Part shown: in pieces, positions 51,994 through 61,383 of the stretch
Position numbering within the stretch: position 1 is the stretch's first letter
Layout of the letters: each line of letters starts with the position of its first letter
DNA from: Gammaproteobacteria bacterium
GTDB taxonomy: Bacteria; Pseudomonadota; Gammaproteobacteria; Steroidobacterales; Foliamicaceae
Direction: 5' to 3'
Length of the DNA: 64,000 nucleotides
Assembly: GCA_026707445.1 (NCBI GenBank)
Contig: JAPOWV010000023.1
Span: forward strand, 82,641 to 146,640
Made by a program: the position numbers and the translations under genes
The notes under the pieces: model-generated
Databases searched by the model: none
What the model was told of the DNA's origin: nothing
Seen by the model: the letters and a program-made list of their open reading frames with translations, nothing else

Positions 51994-52586
51994 TGAGGCT
52001 CTGCGTGCCGGAATCGATAGACGAACGCCGGGGGCATGTTCAGCGCGGCGACTCCGAGACGCGATGCCTTGAGTCCGAGGCTGTCGAGCGTGCGCCTGCC
52101 GACGGGGCAAACGCCGCCGTAGGTGAATTGATGGAAGGCTCCGTCCTCGCCGAGCAGCCTGAAGGCCGCAGTCAGAAGCCGGCGCTTTCTGGCCTCCGAA
52201 AACAGCAGCAGCGGCAAGCCGCTGATGATGTAGTCGACCTGGCCCGTCAGGTCCTCCAGATGCTCGCCCAGCGACAAGGCGTCACCATGCACGGTGCGGG
52301 CGCCGGGGAAGCTCTCCTTCAGGATTTCAACGAATCGCTCGTCACTGTCCACCAGGCAGAGGTCCCCTTCGGATACGCCCGTGTCCAGGATGGCTCTGGT
52401 AAGCGCGCCCGTTCCCGCTCCCACTTCGACGACGCGCGCGCCGGCCTCGCAGCCGCGGGCCATGAGCCGGCCGAGCGATGCGCTGCTGGGCACGACGGCG
52501 CCCACGGAGCGCGGATCGCTGACCAGGCTGCGGAAAAAACCGCCAAGCTGGCCGTTGCCGTTCGGTTGGAAGCCGTTGCTCGTCAC
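51990..52586 (-). CDS. PmtA-like phospholipid N-methyltransferase
   Basis: 198 residues. FFRSLVSDPRSVGAVVPSSASLGRLMA, then motif I VVEVGAGTGALTRAIL, LVDSDERFVEIL and VDYIISGLPLLLF match Rhodobacter-type phosphatidylethanolamine N-methyltransferases and related KsgA-like enzymes. It would convert PE toward PC in the inner membrane. Coupled by 4-bp overlaps to both neighbours. Confidence 0.8.
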   Translation of the reverse strand: MTSNGFQPNGNGQLGGFFRSLVSDPRSVGAVVPSSASLGRLMARGCEAGARVVEVGAGTGALTRAILDTGVSEGDLCLVDSDERFVEILKESFPGARTVHGDALSLGEHLEDLTGQVDYIISGLPLLLFSEARKRRLLTAAFRLLGEDGAFHQFTYGGVCPVGRRTLDSLGLKASRLGVAALNMPPAFVYRFRHAEPQ

Positions 52587-53356
52587 GCCGGATCCTGTTG
52601 CAGATATTGCAAGGCATCGCGCCAGACCCCGACCTCGGGAGTGACGGCGTTAAGGACCGTGAAGGTCTTGTTGATGGCCTTTTCGCTGATCGCGCATTCG
52701 ACCAGCACCGAGGCGCTGTCCTCCCGGCAGATCATGAACGGCCCGCCCGGGGGGATGGGTTCCGATTGCAGGAGCATGATGCCGTACTCGCCGCCGGGCC
52801 GATTCGAGAGACCGGGCGTGCGCGAAATGGTGTAACGGATTCCGGAAGAACGCAGCGCCGCCTCGCCCCTGGCCTTGGCGTCCATCGAGGGAGCGAGTGC
52901 CTCGGGCATCCAGCTGGCGGGCGACCGCCCGGCGGATGAAAGCAGGACGAAGCGCTTCACGCCGGTGCGTATGGCCACATCCGCCGTATCGGCAACGCCC
53001 GTGTGGTAGACGTCGTACAGGTCGCTGACTTCGACTTCGGAGAAAGTTACGCCCACCGCATAGATGAGCGCATCCACGCCTTCGAGCGCCGGACCCAGGG
53101 ATTCCGGCCGGCGCACGTCGGCGCCGATCCAGGTCACGCCGTCCTGCGGAGGTTGCGCGCCGGCGCTCCTGGAAATGCCGCGCACGGCATGCCCGCGCGC
53201 AAGTAGATCTCGGACAACGAACTTGCCGGTGCGCCCGGTCGCGCCCAGAACGGCGACGGTGAGAGGGGCTTCGGCAGCAGCGGGAAGCCTGGCGCCCAGA
53301 AGGGCGGACGAGCCCAGGGCGAGACCGTTGAAGAGGATGGTGCGGCGTGTGGTCAT
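52583..53356 (-). CDS. Tat-exported NAD(P)-binding NmrA-like reductase
   Basis: 257 residues from the ATG at 53356. TTRRTILFNGLALGSSALLGARLPAAA is a Tat signal, fitting export of a folded NADP-bound protein. Rossmann motif VAVLGATGRTGKFVV. The atypical SDR/NmrA family uses NADPH or senses redox state. Overlaps the PmtA-like gene by 4 bp. Confidence 0.85.
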   Translation of the reverse strand: MTTRRTILFNGLALGSSALLGARLPAAAEAPLTVAVLGATGRTGKFVVRDLLARGHAVRGISRSAGAQPPQDGVTWIGADVRRPESLGPALEGVDALIYAVGVTFSEVEVSDLYDVYHTGVADTADVAIRTGVKRFVLLSSAGRSPASWMPEALAPSMDAKARGEAALRSSGIRYTISRTPGLSNRPGGEYGIMLLQSEPIPPGGPFMICREDSASVLVECAISEKAINKTFTVLNAVTPEVGVWRDALQYLQQDPA

Positions 53357-53394
53357 GGCAGTACCCGGCCCGCTCGGCGGCTCCACTTTCAGTG

Positions 53395-53467
53395 TGGGTC
53401 GTGCAGGAATCGAACCTGCGACCTACTGGTTAAAAGCCAGCTGCTCTACCAACTGAGCTAACGACCC
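53395..53467 (-). tRNA. tRNA-Lys(UUU)
   Basis: Acceptor GGGTCGT/ACGACCC, anticodon loop CTTTTAA (TTT), T arm GCAGGTTCGATTCCTGC. CCA is not encoded. It follows cpoB, a common place for tRNA-Lys in gammaproteobacteria. Confidence 0.95.
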
Positions 53468-53492
53468 GTGGCGCGCAATTGTAGCTGCTGGG

Positions 53493-54320
53493 TCAGCGGG
53501 AGCGAGCCTCGATCTGGGCCAGGCGGATGGTCGCGAGGTTGGCGGCGTCGGCGCCGGCGAAGTCCTGGCGGACGCGCTCAAGCGTAGCAGTGGCCGTTTC
53601 CGTATCGCCCAGTTCATCCTGGGTGTAACCGAGCTTGAGCAGCGAGTCCGCGAGCTTGTTGGAATCCGGGTAGTCGGACACGACCCGGGCGAACTCCGCG
53701 CCCGCTTCCTGGTACTGGCCCTGCACGTAGAAGGTTTCGCCCAGCCAGTAGCGGGCGTTGGCCGCCAGACCTCCGCCGGGATTGGCTTCGAGGTAGCGCA
53801 GGAACTCGGCCCCGGCCGCCTGGTACTGCGCCTGCCCCAGCAGCTCGCGCGCCTGTTCGTAATTCTCCTGGCTGCCGGCCTCAATCGCGGGTTCCGCGGC
53901 CTCGGTCGGCTGGTCACCGGGAACCGTGTCTTCGGCTGCATCGTCAGCATCGCCCGGGGCCTGCCCCGTCACGTCCTGCGGCCCCGCCGGCGCGGGTGTG
54001 AATCCACGGGCCTCCATTGCGACCAGGCGTTCTTCCAGCGCCGCGAACTGGCTGCGCCGCAACTCCGCGTTGCGCCGCAAGTCCTCATCCAGGCGCTCGA
54101 CCGCGTCACGCAGCGCCTGTATCTCGCGTCTGAGTTCGTCCTGGGCGTTGATGAGCGCCACCACGTTGTCGGCGCGGATCTGCTGCTCCAACACGCCCAC
54201 CCGGGTCTCCAGTTCCTCCAGCACTTCGCGGTCGCGGCGACGTTGCGCGTCGGCCGGCGCCGCCAGCACGAAGGCCAGCGCCAGCGCTACCGCCACGACC
54301 GGCCAGTCAGTTCGTTTCAT
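53493..54320 (-). CDS. cpoB: Cell division coordinator CpoB (YbgF)
   Basis: 275 residues from the ATG at 54320. Signal peptide to PADA; N-terminal trimeric coiled coil (EELETRVGVLEQQIRADN); a Pro/Ala linker; C-terminal TPRs (YEQARELLGQAQYQAAGAEFLRYLEANPGG). It links outer-membrane constriction to peptidoglycan synthesis. Last gene of the tol-pal operon. Confidence 0.92.
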   Translation of the reverse strand: MKRTDWPVVAVALALAFVLAAPADAQRRRDREVLEELETRVGVLEQQIRADNVVALINAQDELRREIQALRDAVERLDEDLRRNAELRRSQFAALEERLVAMEARGFTPAPAGPQDVTGQAPGDADDAAEDTVPGDQPTEAAEPAIEAGSQENYEQARELLGQAQYQAAGAEFLRYLEANPGGGLAANARYWLGETFYVQGQYQEAGAEFARVVSDYPDSNKLADSLLKLGYTQDELGDTETATATLERVRQDFAGADAANLATIRLAQIEARSR

Positions 54321-54906
54321 ATACCAGCTCCACACGGCGATTCTGCGACCATGCTATCTCGTCGGCTCCCTCCGCGGCAGGACGTTCCTCGCCGAAACTC
54401 ACCGCGTTCAATTGTGCACTGCCCGCGCCCAGGGCGGTCAGTGCCTGGGTCACGGCGTTTGCCCGGCGCGATCCCAGCGCCAGGTTGTATTCGGGCGTTC
54501 CGCGTTCGTCCGCGTGCCCCTCGAGCCGCACGGCCTGCCCCTGGTTGGCCGCCAGCCAGGCGCCGTGGGCCTGGAGAACCTGGCTGTACTCCTCGCGGAT
54601 CGAGCTTCGGTCATAGTCGAAATAGATCACCAGCGTGCCCTGCGGGCCGCCGATCCAGTCCCCGCTGGCGCTGCGGCCGGGCTCGGCGGCGACCGGCGGA
54701 CCCTCCCGGTTGATTACCGTGCCGCTGGCGATGGCGCCGCTGCCCGCGCCGGCCGCGGTGGCGCCTCCGGCTGCTGTGGCCGCGTCGGGGCCGGCCGGGT
54801 CCGGGCCCGGTTCAGGTTGGGCCGCGGTGCCTGAAGTTTCGCAGGCTGCAAGCACGACGGCCAGAAGGATGGGCAGGCAGGCTTTAGTGTTTTTCCTGAA
54901 ATTCAT
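54307..54906 (-). CDS. pal: Peptidoglycan-associated lipoprotein Pal
   Basis: 199 residues from the ATG at 54906. Lipobox LAAC (Cys about 22), an Ala/Gly-rich linker, then the OmpA-type peptidoglycan-binding domain (YFDYDRSSIREEY...LEGHADERGTPEYNLALGSRRA). It ties the outer membrane to the wall. Overlaps cpoB by 14 bp. Confidence 0.95.
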   Translation of the reverse strand: MNFRKNTKACLPILLAVVLAACETSGTAAQPEPGPDPAGPDAATAAGGATAAGAGSGAIASGTVINREGPPVAAEPGRSASGDWIGGPQGTLVIYFDYDRSSIREEYSQVLQAHGAWLAANQGQAVRLEGHADERGTPEYNLALGSRRANAVTQALTALGAGSAQLNAVSFGEERPAAEGADEIAWSQNRRVELVYETN

Positions 54907-54934
54907 GATGGTGATCCTTGCATCTTGGTTGCAG

Positions 54935-56275
54935 TCAGTTTTCATGGGGGCCCCAGGCGGGTTCGCGCAGGATTCCCTCGGGCGCGCGCAGCAGGCGCAT
55001 TACGCCGCTGTCGATGAAATAGACGCCCAGCCCCCTGCCGGCGGTCGTGCCGGCGCCGAAGATCAGGGCGCGGCCGTTGGGGGCGAAACTCGGCGACTCG
55101 TCCAGCGGGCCGTCGGTAAGCAGCCGCAGCGACTCGTCGCGCAGGTCCATCAGGCCGATCCTGAAGCGCCCGTCCTGCTGGTGCACGACCGCCATCTGGT
55201 TCCGGTCCGGCTGCAGCCGCGGCCGCGCGTTGTACGAGCCTGTAAAGCTGACCCGTTGCGCCCGACCGCCCCGCGACGGCATGACGTACACCTGCGGGCC
55301 GATGCCGCGGTCGGAAGTGAAATACACGCGGTCGCCGTCAGGGGAAAACTCGGGCTCGGTTTCGGTGGCGGAATGGCGTGTCAGGCGTTGCGGCGAGCCG
55401 CCATCTACCGGGTAGATATAGATATCGCTGTTGGCGTTCACGTTCCGGGCCACGGCCAGGAATCTGCCGTCGGGTGACCAGGCGGGGGCGCTGGCGGAGT
55501 TCCGGTCCGGCGACAGGGGCCGGCGCTGGCCGGTCGCGACCTCCTGTACGAAGACCTCGGCGTGGCCGGCTTCGAACGATACGTACGCCAGCCAGGCGCC
55601 GTCCGGCGACCAGCTCGGCGACATGATGGGATCGGTCGAGCGCAGCACGACAATCGGGTTCTGGCCGTCGGCGTCGGCCACGATCAGCCGGAACTCCTCG
55701 CGGCCCGGCGTGACCTGCACATAGGCCAGGCGGGTGGAGAACATTCCGCGCGCGCCGGTCAACTGCTCGTAGACCAGGTCGGCGATACGGTGGGCCGTGG
55801 CGCGAAATGCGTCCCGGGAGCTTTGCAAGCGGTAGACGAGGAGCGATTCGCCCGCGTAGACGTCCACCAGCTCGAACTCGACGGTCGGGTTTGCTTCGCT
55901 GCCCGACACATGGCCAACCAGCACGGCCTCGACATCCATGATGCGCCAGTTGGTCAGGCGCATTTCCGAAAAACTTGTCGGCCGGGTGATCATCGTCTCG
56001 CGGCCCATCGGAGCGAACTGCCCGGTCCGCGCCAGGTCGGCCTCCACGATCTCGGCGAAGTCATATGGAAGGCCCAGCGTCACGCGCCATTCGAAGGGAA
56101 CGACCGCGATGGGGATGGCCCGCTGGGTAGAACGGGTGATGACGATGTCGAGCTGCGCGGAGGCCGCAAGAGGCAGGAGAGCAAGAACAGCGAGACAGAG
56201 CACCTGGGGGGGAGGACGTCTCGTCCTCCTGGAGGGCGGGGACGCCCTCCCACCCAGGATATTGCGAAGCTTCAT
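54935..56275 (-). CDS. tolB: Tol-Pal system periplasmic protein TolB
   Basis: 446 residues. The hydrophobic core of the signal peptide (VLCLAVLALLPLAASA) comes after an unusually long, basic n-region of about 24 residues coded mostly by a REP-like palindrome (56203-56258). Then the N-terminal domain and a six-bladed propeller with SPDGAWLAYVSFEAGHAEVFVQ and EFSPDGDRVYFTSDRG. It binds Pal and TolA. Its start overlaps the tolA stop by 4 bp. Confidence 0.95.
   Translation of the reverse strand: MKLRNILGGRASPPSRRTRRPPPQVLCLAVLALLPLAASAQLDIVITRSTQRAIPIAVVPFEWRVTLGLPYDFAEIVEADLARTGQFAPMGRETMITRPTSFSEMRLTNWRIMDVEAVLVGHVSGSEANPTVEFELVDVYAGESLLVYRLQSSRDAFRATAHRIADLVYEQLTGARGMFSTRLAYVQVTPGREEFRLIVADADGQNPIVVLRSTDPIMSPSWSPDGAWLAYVSFEAGHAEVFVQEVATGQRRPLSPDRNSASAPAWSPDGRFLAVARNVNANSDIYIYPVDGGSPQRLTRHSATETEPEFSPDGDRVYFTSDRGIGPQVYVMPSRGGRAQRVSFTGSYNARPRLQPDRNQMAVVHQQDGRFRIGLMDLRDESLRLLTDGPLDESPSFAPNGRALIFGAGTTAGRGLGVYFIDSGVMRLLRAPEGILREPAWGPHEN
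56203..56258. repeat. REP-like palindrome inside the tolB signal-peptide region
   Basis: Begins CCTGGG and ends CCCAGG, with GGAGGACG/CGTCCTCC and GGAGGGCG/CGCCCTCC hairpins inside. It codes residues about 7-24 of TolB (GRASPPSRRTRRPPPQ). Confidence 0.75.
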
Positions 56276-57294
56276 TCGCCGGGCTCCGTCGGTGGGTAGC
56301 GCAGGCGCATCTGTCGCTCGAACAACTCGGGTATCGGCGGCTCGGGCAGTGGCGACGACCGGCGAATCGCGGTTTCGATCGAGCGCTGATCAATGTCCGT
56401 CCCATTGAATTGCTCGAATTCGATATCAGCAACCTCGTTGCCGGGCAGGACGTTCAGCAAGACCACCCACATCAGATCTTCCCTGCTATCCGCGGGCCGT
56501 TGCCAGTTGCTCTCGATCCGTTGCCGGATGCGGGCCTTGTACTCGTCAAGGAGGCCGGAATCGATGGCCTCTTGCCGCGCTTCCTCTGCCATTTCCCTGC
56601 GCATCCGCTCGGCCAGCTCGGCCTCCCGCCTTCTGCGCTCGGTCTCCTCGATCCGGCGCTGCGCCGCCTCGGCTTCCTCGGCCAGCTTGCGGGTCTCCTC
56701 CTCGGCGCGCTGCCGCTCGGCCTCCGCTGCCTGGCGTTCGGCCTCCGCCTGCCGAGCCCGCTCCTCCTCTTGCTGGCGCTCGCGTTCGACTTGCGCCAGC
56801 CGCTCGCGCTCCGCCTGCTGCTGCTGTTGCATCTCGCTGAGCTGGCGGCTGGCCTGCGTCTGCTGTTCGCTCAGCTCGCGCCGGGCCTGTTCAGTCTGCG
56901 AACTCAAGGCGCTCAATTCCTGCTCCTGGCGCCTCTGCCGCTCCTCCTGCTCCTCGATCTGCTCAAGCAGGCGCTCGACCTCCTGTTCGCGCTCGATCAC
57001 CGCCGCACGCTCCAGGTCGTCGAGACGCTGAATTTCCCTTTGAACGGCCTCGTCGTCCAGCACCACGCCGTCGATGGCGATGGTACCGAAGGCCGGCTCG
57101 TCCGGTTGAATCCGGGTGGCAAAGCCGATCAGCAGGAATGCCATCAGCGCGACGTGCCCTCCAACCGACCAGGAGCACGGACGCAGCATGGGAAGCGGTG
57201 GCGCGTTGGGATTGGCCCCCGGTGAGCGAATACCGGGGCCGGTCCGCAAGGACTGAGCCACACGCTCAATCAGCGCCTTCAGGCGATCCATCAT
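56272..57294 (-). CDS. tolA: Tol-Pal system inner membrane linker TolA
   Basis: 340 residues. One membrane helix (about 40-60, VGGHVALMAFLLIGFA), a long Gln/Glu/Arg coiled coil (about 85-225) and a C-terminal TonB/TolA fold (YKARIRQRIESNWQRPADSREDL). It transmits energy from TolQR to TolB/Pal. Overlaps tolR by 4 bp. Confidence 0.94.
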   Translation of the reverse strand: MMDRLKALIERVAQSLRTGPGIRSPGANPNAPPLPMLRPCSWSVGGHVALMAFLLIGFATRIQPDEPAFGTIAIDGVVLDDEAVQREIQRLDDLERAAVIEREQEVERLLEQIEEQEERQRRQEQELSALSSQTEQARRELSEQQTQASRQLSEMQQQQQAERERLAQVERERQQEEERARQAEAERQAAEAERQRAEEETRKLAEEAEAAQRRIEETERRRREAELAERMRREMAEEARQEAIDSGLLDEYKARIRQRIESNWQRPADSREDLMWVVLLNVLPGNEVADIEFEQFNGTDIDQRSIETAIRRSSPLPEPPIPELFERQMRLRYPPTEPGE

Positions 57295-57716
57295 TCCTCC
57301 GCAGGCAACGGCCGCGTCACGAGTCCGACCTTGGCGGCGCCCGCGCGCTGAAGCAGGGCCATGACCGTAACCACGTCGCCGTAAGGCAATTCCTCGCTGG
57401 CGCGAACCAGAACCGGCGTTTCCGGCTGGCGTTGCAGAACGGCAGCGGCACGCGCCACCACGACCGGAGATTCCACGGCATCGTCGGGGTCTTCGCCGAT
57501 ATTCAGATACATCCGACCCTCGGCATCCACGGTAAGAATGAGCGGCCGGTTGTCGCGTATCAACTCCTGCGGAAGCGGCTCGGTCGCCAGTCGCGGGAGG
57601 TCGACGTGAATGCCCTGGGTGAGCAGCGGCGCGGTGATCATGAAAATCACCAGCAGCACCAGCATGACGTCGATATAGGGAACGACGTTGATTTCATTGA
57701 CGAGCCGCCGGCGCAT
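57291..57716 (-). CDS. tolR: Tol-Pal system protein TolR
   Basis: 141 residues. The membrane helix VVPYIDVMLVLLVIFMITAPLL carries the proton-path Asp. ExbD/TolR family; forms the ion channel with TolQ. ATG directly after the tolQ stop. Confidence 0.95.
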   Translation of the reverse strand: MRRRLVNEINVVPYIDVMLVLLVIFMITAPLLTQGIHVDLPRLATEPLPQELIRDNRPLILTVDAEGRMYLNIGEDPDDAVESPVVVARAAAVLQRQPETPVLVRASEELPYGDVVTVMALLQRAGAAKVGLVTRPLPAEE

Positions 57717-58400
57717 CTAGCCCCCCAACTCGAAATCCGAATGGGCGTGTTCGCTCAACAACGTCACGCATTCTTCCCGGTAGGCCTGATAGCGTATCTC
57801 CAGGTTGCCTACACGATGGGCAAAGCGGTTGTACGCGATGACCGCGGGGATCGCGGCGAACAGACCCATGGCCGTTGCGATCAGCGCCTCCGCGATACCC
57901 GGCGCCACCAGCGAAATCGTGGCCGACTCGACGTTGCCCAGGGCACGGAAGGAATTCATGATGCCCCACACGGTCCCGAACAGCCCGACGTAGGGACTCA
58001 CCGAGCCGATCGTGGCCAGCCAGGGCAGGCCGCTTTCCAAACGCTCCAACTCGTTCATCTGCGCCAGGCGCATCTCCCGCCGGCCGACTTCAACCAGGCG
58101 CTCGGGATCGGTCTTGCCGCGCGCCGCCTGGCGATGGAATTCGCGCATCCCGGCCTCGAACACCCAGGCCATGCCGGTGGAGCTGCGGCTCTTCTTGCGC
58201 GACAGCGCGACAAACAGCGATTCCAGGCTGTCGCGTTCCTTGAAGGCCTGTTCGAAATCGCCCAGGTCACGCTCGGCCCCGCTCAGGATTACACGCCGTT
58301 GCAGGATAATGATCCAGGACAGGATGGAAGCCGCCAGCAGCAGACCCATGATCAACTGCACCAGCAGAGTGGCCTGGCTGATCAATTCCCAGAATCCCAT
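57717..58400 (-). CDS. tolQ: Tol-Pal system protein TolQ
   Basis: 227 residues from the ATG at 58400 (MGFWELISQATLLVQLIMG, aligning with known TolQ starts); a GTG at 58421 is an alternative. Three membrane helices and the ExbB-type LPWLATIGSVSPYVGLFGTVWGIM. Proton channel subunit. Confidence 0.95.
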   Translation of the reverse strand: MGFWELISQATLLVQLIMGLLLAASILSWIIILQRRVILSGAERDLGDFEQAFKERDSLESLFVALSRKKSRSSTGMAWVFEAGMREFHRQAARGKTDPERLVEVGRREMRLAQMNELERLESGLPWLATIGSVSPYVGLFGTVWGIMNSFRALGNVESATISLVAPGIAEALIATAMGLFAAIPAVIAYNRFAHRVGNLEIRYQAYREECVTLLSEHAHSDFELGG

Positions 58401-58453
58401 GTTTACGCCGACTTCACCCACGTTTTCGCCTCATCAATTGCATGAACTATTCC

Positions 58454-59500
58454 TCACGTTTCCAATCCTTCCAGCGGCGGATTATCGCCCTGTTTTCCGG
58501 GCCTCTTCAGGCCCAGTGCCGAGTAGGCGGCGGGGCCGGCAACCCGGCCGCGCGGAGTTCGCAAAACGAAACCCGCGCGCACCAGGAACGGCTCGTAGAC
58601 GTCCTCGATCGTGCCGCGGTCCTCGCCTATGCCGGCCGCCAGCGCTTCGACGCCGGCCGGCCCGCCGTTGAAGCGCTCGATCAGCACGCTCAGCAGGCGC
58701 CGGTCCATGCGGTCCAGGCCGTTGGCATGCACGTTGTAGAGCTTCATCGCAGCGGCCGCGGTCGTGCCGCTCACCTTGCCGTCGGCGCGCACTTCGGCGT
58801 AGTCGCGGGCCCGCCGCAGCAGCCGGTTGGCCACCCGCGGCGTTCCCCGCGCGCGCCCGGCGATCTCGGACGCTCCTTTCGGCGTGCAGGGAATGTCCAT
58901 GATTCCCGCCGAACGCAGCACGATGCGCTGCAATTCTTCCTTCGAATACAGTTCCAGCCGCTCCTGTATTCCGAAGCGGTCGCGCAGCGGCGAGGACAGC
59001 AGGCCCGCCCTCGTGGTGGCCCCCACCAGCGTGAAGGGCTTGAGCTTGAGCCGCATAGTGTGCGCGGCCGGACCCTCGCCGATCACGATGTCGAGCCGGA
59101 AGTCCTCCATCGCCGGATAGAGCAGCTCCTGCACCACCGGGTTCAGCCGGTGCACCTCGTCCACGAACAGCACGTCGCGGGCCTTCAGATTGGTCAGCAG
59201 CGCGGCCAGGTCGCCCGGGCGCTCCAGCACCGGCCCGGACGTATGCCGCAGGCCGACTCCGAGTTCGCGCGCGATCACCTGCGCCAGTGTCGTCTTGCCC
59301 AGGCCCGGCGGACCGTACAGCAGCGTGTGGTCCATCGCTTCGCCGCGCTTGCCGGCCGCCGTCACGCTGATCTCTATGCGTTCCTTGACCTGGCGTTGGC
59401 CGAGGAATTCCGACATCTGCCGCGGACGGACGGAGTTCTCCACGTCGCGTTCGTCCGCCCGCAACTCGCCCGAGAGAATCCGGTCGTCCTTGTCGTTCAC
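58454..59500 (-). CDS. ruvB: Holliday junction branch-migration ATPase RuvB
   Basis: 348 residues from a GTG at 59500 overlapping ruvA. Walker [11 protein letters not shown], Walker [11 protein letters not shown], sensor [19 protein letters not shown]-terminal winged helix. It drives branch migration with RuvA. Confidence 0.97.
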   Translation of the reverse strand: MNDKDDRILSGELRADERDVENSVRPRQMSEFLGQRQVKERIEISVTAAGKRGEAMDHTLLYGPPGLGKTTLAQVIARELGVGLRHTSGPVLERPGDLAALLTNLKARDVLFVDEVHRLNPVVQELLYPAMEDFRLDIVIGEGPAAHTMRLKLKPFTLVGATTRAGLLSSPLRDRFGIQERLELYSKEELQRIVLRSAGIMDIPCTPKGASEIAGRARGTPRVANRLLRRARDYAEVRADGKVSGTTAAAAMKLYNVHANGLDRMDRRLLSVLIERFNGGPAGVEALAAGIGEDRGTIEDVYEPFLVRAGFVLRTPRGRVAGPAAYSALGLKRPGKQGDNPPLEGLET

Positions 59501-60072
59501 GACGCGGCAACCCCTCCGGACAAGGCCTCGCGCACCAGTTCCTCCACGTCCCGGCCGCCGGGGTCGCCGACCTGCTTGAGCATGCGCGCGGCTTCGACGG
59601 GCGTATAGCCCAGTCCCGTCAGCGCCTTGAGCGCCAGGTTGGCGGCGCTGGACTCGCCGGGCGCGGGAACCGCTTCCAGCCGGCCCCGCATCTCGACGAT
59701 CAGGCGGCTGGCGGTCTTGGGTCCGATGCCCGGCAGGCGGGTCAGCGCCTTCACGTCGCCGGCCTGGATCTGTTCGGCGAATTCGGCCACGCCGCTTTGC
59801 GAGACGATGTTGAGCGCCAGTTTCGGGCCGATGCCCGGCACGCGGATGAGTTCGCGGAACCAGGCGCGGTCGGCCGTCTTCCGAAAACCGTACAGGCTGA
59901 GCTCATCCTCCCGCTGCACCAGCTGCGTCGAAACCTTCAGCTCCCCACCTACGGCCGGCAGATCGGACAGGTCGCTGAGCGGCAATTGCAGTTCGAAGCC
60001 CACGCCGTGCACGTCCAGAAGGATCATCGGTGGCTCCACCGCCAGCAGCCTGCCTTTCAGCGAACCGATCAT
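59497..60072 (-). CDS. ruvA: Holliday junction DNA helicase subunit RuvA
   Basis: 191 residues. N-terminal OB fold ([28 protein letters not shown]), two HhH motifs ([33 protein letters not shown]), and C-terminal RuvB-binding domain. Overlaps ruvB and ruvC by 4 bp each. Confidence 0.97.
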   Translation of the reverse strand: MIGSLKGRLLAVEPPMILLDVHGVGFELQLPLSDLSDLPAVGGELKVSTQLVQREDELSLYGFRKTADRAWFRELIRVPGIGPKLALNIVSQSGVAEFAEQIQAGDVKALTRLPGIGPKTASRLIVEMRGRLEAVPAPGESSAANLALKALTGLGYTPVEAARMLKQVGDPGGRDVEELVREALSGGVAAS

Positions 60073-60602
60073 GAAACGGCTTCTTCCTCCTGGATGCGAA
60101 CAAGCTCAGCCGCCTGCGCCATGCGCCGATGGTGCGCGTGGCAGATGCCGAGCGCCAGGCCATCGGCCTCGTCCTCGGCAAGTTCTTCATCGTAATCCAG
60201 CAATCGCGCCACCATGGCGCTCACTTGGTCCTTGCCGGCGGCCCCGTAGCCGCAGACGGCCTGCTTGACCCGCCGCGGCGAATACTCGGCCGGTTCGGTA
60301 ACGCCGGCCATGATCAGCGCGCACAGCGCGGCGCCGCGCGCCTGGCCGAGCTTTAGCGCGCTTTGCGCGTTCTTGTGCATGAAAACGGTCTCGATCGCCG
60401 CCTCGTCGATCCTCGTCCGCCGGGCGATATCGCCCAGCTCCGTGAAGATCTGCGCCAGACGCTCCCCCATCGGCTTGCCGCGGGCCAGCGCAATGCAGCC
60501 GCTGTCCACGTAGCGGCTTTCCGTACCGTCGCTTTCGATGACTCCCCAGCCGGTGAATCGGGAACCGGGATCCACACCCATGATCCGGACCGGGGCGTTC
60601 AC
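60069..60602 (-). CDS. ruvC: Crossover junction endodeoxyribonuclease RuvC
   Basis: 177 residues from a GTG at 60602, 5 bp after the yebC stop; an upstream GTG at 60647 would overlap yebC and is less likely. Catalytic acids: Asp in MGVDPGSRFTGWG, Glu in AIETVFMHKN, Asp pair in DEADGLALGICH. It resolves Holliday junctions. Confidence 0.95.
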   Translation of the reverse strand: MNAPVRIMGVDPGSRFTGWGVIESDGTESRYVDSGCIALARGKPMGERLAQIFTELGDIARRTRIDEAAIETVFMHKNAQSALKLGQARGAALCALIMAGVTEPAEYSPRRVKQAVCGYGAAGKDQVSAMVARLLDYDEELAEDEADGLALGICHAHHRRMAQAAELVRIQEEEAVS

Positions 60603-60607
60603 GTCAG

Positions 60608-61345
60608 TCAGTCGCCGCCTACCGGTTGCAGTTCGGCATTGGTCCACACGTCCTGCACGTCGTCCAGGTCCTGCAGGTACTCGAGAAGTCTCAGCGCCTG
60701 CTCCGAGCGTTTGTTGTCCAGCGGCGCGTCCACCGACGCGCGCATCGTGACTTCGGCGTTTTCCGGTGGCAGCTCGGCCCCGCGCAAGGCTTCCAGCACC
60801 GTGGAAAAGTCGCGCGGGTCGGCCAGGACCTCGATCGTCCCGTCGTCGTCGCTGACCACGTCCTCGGCCCCGCCCTCAATTGCCGCGTCGATGATCGCCG
60901 TCTCGTTCGAGCCCGGCGAATAGGTGAAAACGGCAACCTCGTTGAACAGGTAGGCCACCGCGCCGTCGGCGCCCAGGTTGCCCCCGTGGCGGCTGAAGCC
61001 GTGGCGGACTTCGGCCACCGTGCGGTTGCGGTTGTCGGTCAGGCAGCGAAGCAGGATCGCGGCGCCACCGGCGCTGTAGCCCTCGTAGGTGACTTCCTCG
61101 AGGTCGGCGCCTTCTCCGCCGCTGGTCCCGCGGCTGATCGCGCGGTTGATGTTGTCCTTGGGCAGGCTCTGGGCCCGCGCTTTCTCGATGGCCAGCCTGA
61201 GCTGGGCGTTATTGACGGGGTCCGGTCCGCCCATTCGCGCGGCGACGGTGATTTCGCGCGCCAGGCGTGTGAAGAGTCGACCGCGTTTGGCGTCCTGCCG
61301 GCTCTTGCGGTGCTGGATGTTGGCCCACTTTGAGTGCCCCGCCAT
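60608..61345 (-). CDS. yebC: YebC/PmpR-family protein
   Basis: 245 residues from the ATG at 61345. MAGHSKWANIQHRKSRQDAKRGRLFTRLAREITVAARMGG is the family signature. Annotated as a transcriptional regulator; recent work on the family also links it to translation of proline-rich stretches. It precedes ruvC, a classic arrangement. Confidence 0.95.
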   Translation of the reverse strand: MAGHSKWANIQHRKSRQDAKRGRLFTRLAREITVAARMGGPDPVNNAQLRLAIEKARAQSLPKDNINRAISRGTSGGEGADLEEVTYEGYSAGGAAILLRCLTDNRNRTVAEVRHGFSRHGGNLGADGAVAYLFNEVAVFTYSPGSNETAIIDAAIEGGAEDVVSDDDGTIEVLADPRDFSTVLEALRGAELPPENAEVTMRASVDAPLDNKRSEQALRLLEYLQDLDDVQDVWTNAELQPVGGD

Positions 61346-61383
61346 GGGCCCTTCATGATACCAGCCCGCGAGGGGAGCTGTAA

